A stretch of 64,000 nucleotides of DNA from Lachnospiraceae bacterium (lineage in GTDB: Bacteria; Bacillota; Clostridia; Lachnospirales; Lachnospiraceae): NCBI GenBank assembly GCA_028693165.1, contig JAQUVX010000020.1, forward strand, positions 1-64,000. Reading direction: 5' to 3'. Positions 62,616-64,000 of this stretch are shown here, in pieces (within the stretch, counting starts at the first letter, position 1; each line of letters opens with the position of its first letter). Under the pieces are notes generated by a model that worked only from the letters and a program-made list of their open reading frames with translations, had not been told where the DNA came from and made no database searches. A program made the position numbers and the translations under genes.

Positions 62616-63411
62616 TTTCCCCGGCTCCTTTCAGAAATTTTCGGATCGCAAGGGCAAAGATTTTGTCCGTCGCATACCCCACCACGCCGATGATCAGGAT
62701 TCCGGCAATGACCTTATCCGTGCGGGACATCTGCTGCGCAAACAGGATCAGATGCCCGATTCCGCTGGAGGCCGCAACCATCTCCGCACCGATGATGGCG
62801 CGCCAGCTATAGCCCAGTCCGGTCCGCATGCCCACCAGAATATCCGGAATCGCGTGCGGAAGAATAACCTTTTGAAAGCACTTCCATCGACTGTAATCGA
62901 AGGAAACCGCCACCTCGATCAGCTTCTCGTCACAGCTCAAAAATCCCTTGACGATATTTAAATACATCGGGAAAAAAGACGCCAGAATGATGATGACAAT
63001 CTTTGTCGTCTCACCGATTCCGCACCACAAAATCAGCAGCGGAATCATACTCAGCGGCGGAACATTGCGCAAAAACTGCACCAGCCATTCGTAATATTCC
63101 CGCACCCCCGGCAGCAGACTGCTGACCGCACCCAGAGCAAAGGCAAGCACGAACGCGATGAAAAAACCCTTCAAAACACGCTGTAAACTGATCCAGATAT
63201 CCCGGAAAAGCTCTCCATTCAGAAACATTTTCCACAGGGTTTTCAACACTTTCTGCGGAGATGGAAGCACATATGCGTTGAAAATTCCGGTCTCACAGAC
63301 CACAAACCAGAGCAGAATCAGGATCACAAGTCCGACCCCGATCTTGAAGTGTCTGCCCGCTTTTATACGTTTTCCGAACTGTTTGTCATTTCTTTTTTCA
63401 CCTTTGTTCAT
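62602..63411 (-). CDS. SsuC/TauC-type ABC permease
   Basis: A 269-residue permease with about six helices and the BPD_transp_1 coupling motif (KVILPHAIPDILVGMRTGLGYSWRAIIGAEMV). The best start is the ATG after TGGAG, 4 bases past the stop of the upstream partial gene; the frame is open 49 codons further but runs inside that gene. Forms an importer with the ATPase and lipoprotein. Confidence 0.92.
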   Translation of the reverse strand: MNKGEKRNDKQFGKRIKAGRHFKIGVGLVILILLWFVVCETGIFNAYVLPSPQKVLKTLWKMFLNGELFRDIWISLQRVLKGFFIAFVLAFALGAVSSLLPGVREYYEWLVQFLRNVPPLSMIPLLILWCGIGETTKIVIIILASFFPMYLNIVKGFLSCDEKLIEVAVSFDYSRWKCFQKVILPHAIPDILVGMRTGLGYSWRAIIGAEMVAASSGIGHLILFAQQMSRTDKVIAGILIIGVVGYATDKIFALAIRKFLKGAGENGWN

Positions 63412-63415
63412 CCTG

Positions 63416-64000
63416 TCAAACTCCATCCCCATTGTGGCAGCCGTCCTTGCAGAACAGCATCTCCACCAGACTTGCTCCCCGATCATCTCCCCGACGGAAA
63501 TAGTTCCAGATCCTATGCTCCTCAGAAATACTGTCGATCCGTCCCGGCAGCCCGGCAAAATATCCCGGCGGAATCGGACTCGCCTCTATCGCTTCAACCG
63601 GAAGCTGCAATCCCAGCGCTTCCCGAAACTGGTTCCACGGAATAAATCGCGTGTCCTGTAATCGCAGGGCATTTCCCTCGTCTGCCAGAGACGCACAGGG
63701 CGTTGTAATGATTTTTTCTGCCCCGGCATAACGCGGCGTTTCACTAAGTTCGATCGCAATATGAATCAGGATCGGGTGAATATCTCCAAACACCAGCTCC
63801 GGGCCTTCAAACGCATGCTTTACCATCTGATAAGCCTTCGGACATCTGGCATCCACCACCGTGGCCGGTGTCACCCCCCACCCTGTGCCGGATGCCGCAG
63901 CTTCCCCTGTTTCCTGCACAAGCTTCCGATACTTCTCCCGCACGATCCCGCCCCAGTCGGCCTCCGCATCGATGCATTCATACTCCTTTTGTTTTAGTGC
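63416..64000 (-). CDS. Unrecognised gene, 5' end beyond the window
   Basis: A minus-strand frame stays open from 64000 to its stop at 63416 (194 codons plus stop visible), so the gene begins outside the window; a GTG at 63943 is likely internal. The visible part contains ARCPKAYQMVKHAF, GDIHPILIHIAIEL, IITTPCASLADEGNAL and RFIPWNQFREALGL. Cys residues are few and no membrane segment is seen, so it appears cytoplasmic. I do not recognise the family. It ends 4 bases before the SsuC-like permease gene and is probably the leading or a middle gene of that operon, perhaps an enzyme acting on the imported compound. Confidence 0.7.
   Translation of the reverse strand, partial: ALKQKEYECIDAEADWGGIVREKYRKLVQETGEAAASGTGWGVTPATVVDARCPKAYQMVKHAFEGPELVFGDIHPILIHIAIELSETPRYAGAEKIITTPCASLADEGNALRLQDTRFIPWNQFREALGLQLPVEAIEASPIPPGYFAGLPGRIDSISEEHRIWNYFRRGDDRGASLVEMLFCKDGCHNGDGV

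Overview
The window looks like chromosome of a member of the Lachnospiraceae (Clostridia), of moderate GC content. The grounds are class III fructose-1,6-bisphosphatase, ribonuclease Y, a DUF1292 protein, choline-binding-type wall repeats, a LexA box of the Gram-positive type at recA, AGGAGG-type ribosome binding sites and many TTGACA-17-TATAAT promoters. I cannot name a species. No insertion sequence, prophage or CRISPR array was seen; almost all genes are on the minus strand.

Layout. 1-2.1 kb: five tRNA genes (His, Arg, Val, Gly, Pro), a PHP phosphatase and an orphan 58-residue gene. 2.2-7.3 kb: housekeeping enzymes (two YfcE-type phosphoesterases, RdgB, an rRNA methyltransferase), a lipoprotein cysteine protease, a rhodanese and a protein made of 14 tetrapeptide repeats. 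7.5-14 kb: cell-wall genes (NlpC/P60, M23, a wall-binding protein) around fbp. 14-17.4 kb: rny, recX and recA. 17.6-21.6 kb: a polar amino acid ABC transporter with an M20 amidohydrolase. 22-31 kb: an intracellular subtilisin and a leuB-ilvD-ilvB-serC-serA-DUF1015 run. 31-44 kb: two secreted wall-repeat proteins, a polysaccharide deacetylase-like protein, cobO, a UvrD-type helicase, an Rpn-type nuclease, gltX, an M18 aminopeptidase, a GltD-like flavoprotein and a MATE pump. 43.6-45.6 kb: glnB-amtB. 45.7-51.4 kb: ispE-gntR, a second MATE pump, YesL, GNAT and cyclophilin genes.

51.5-59.8 kb is the most distinctive accessory region: a molybdenum hydroxylase island of the xanthine dehydrogenase family. 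In transcription order it holds the Mo subunit, 2Fe-2S subunit, FAD subunit, two paralogous YjiH/Gate membrane proteins, a MobA-like nucleotidyltransferase fused to a ModE-like DNA-binding domain, and an XdhC/CoxI maturation factor. An upstream GntR/HutC regulator probably controls it: the xdhA promoter has an imperfect palindrome filling its spacer, and the TGGTATA half site recurs around both genes. Next to it is an SsuABC/TauABC-type ABC transporter, transcribed behind a gene that runs off the window edge.

The best candidate for something undescribed is RNA. The glnB leader (45441-45556) can fold into a closed four-way junction, and the glnB-amtB spacer can form a second nested structure. 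Both are inferred by hand from base complementarity and need covariation support.
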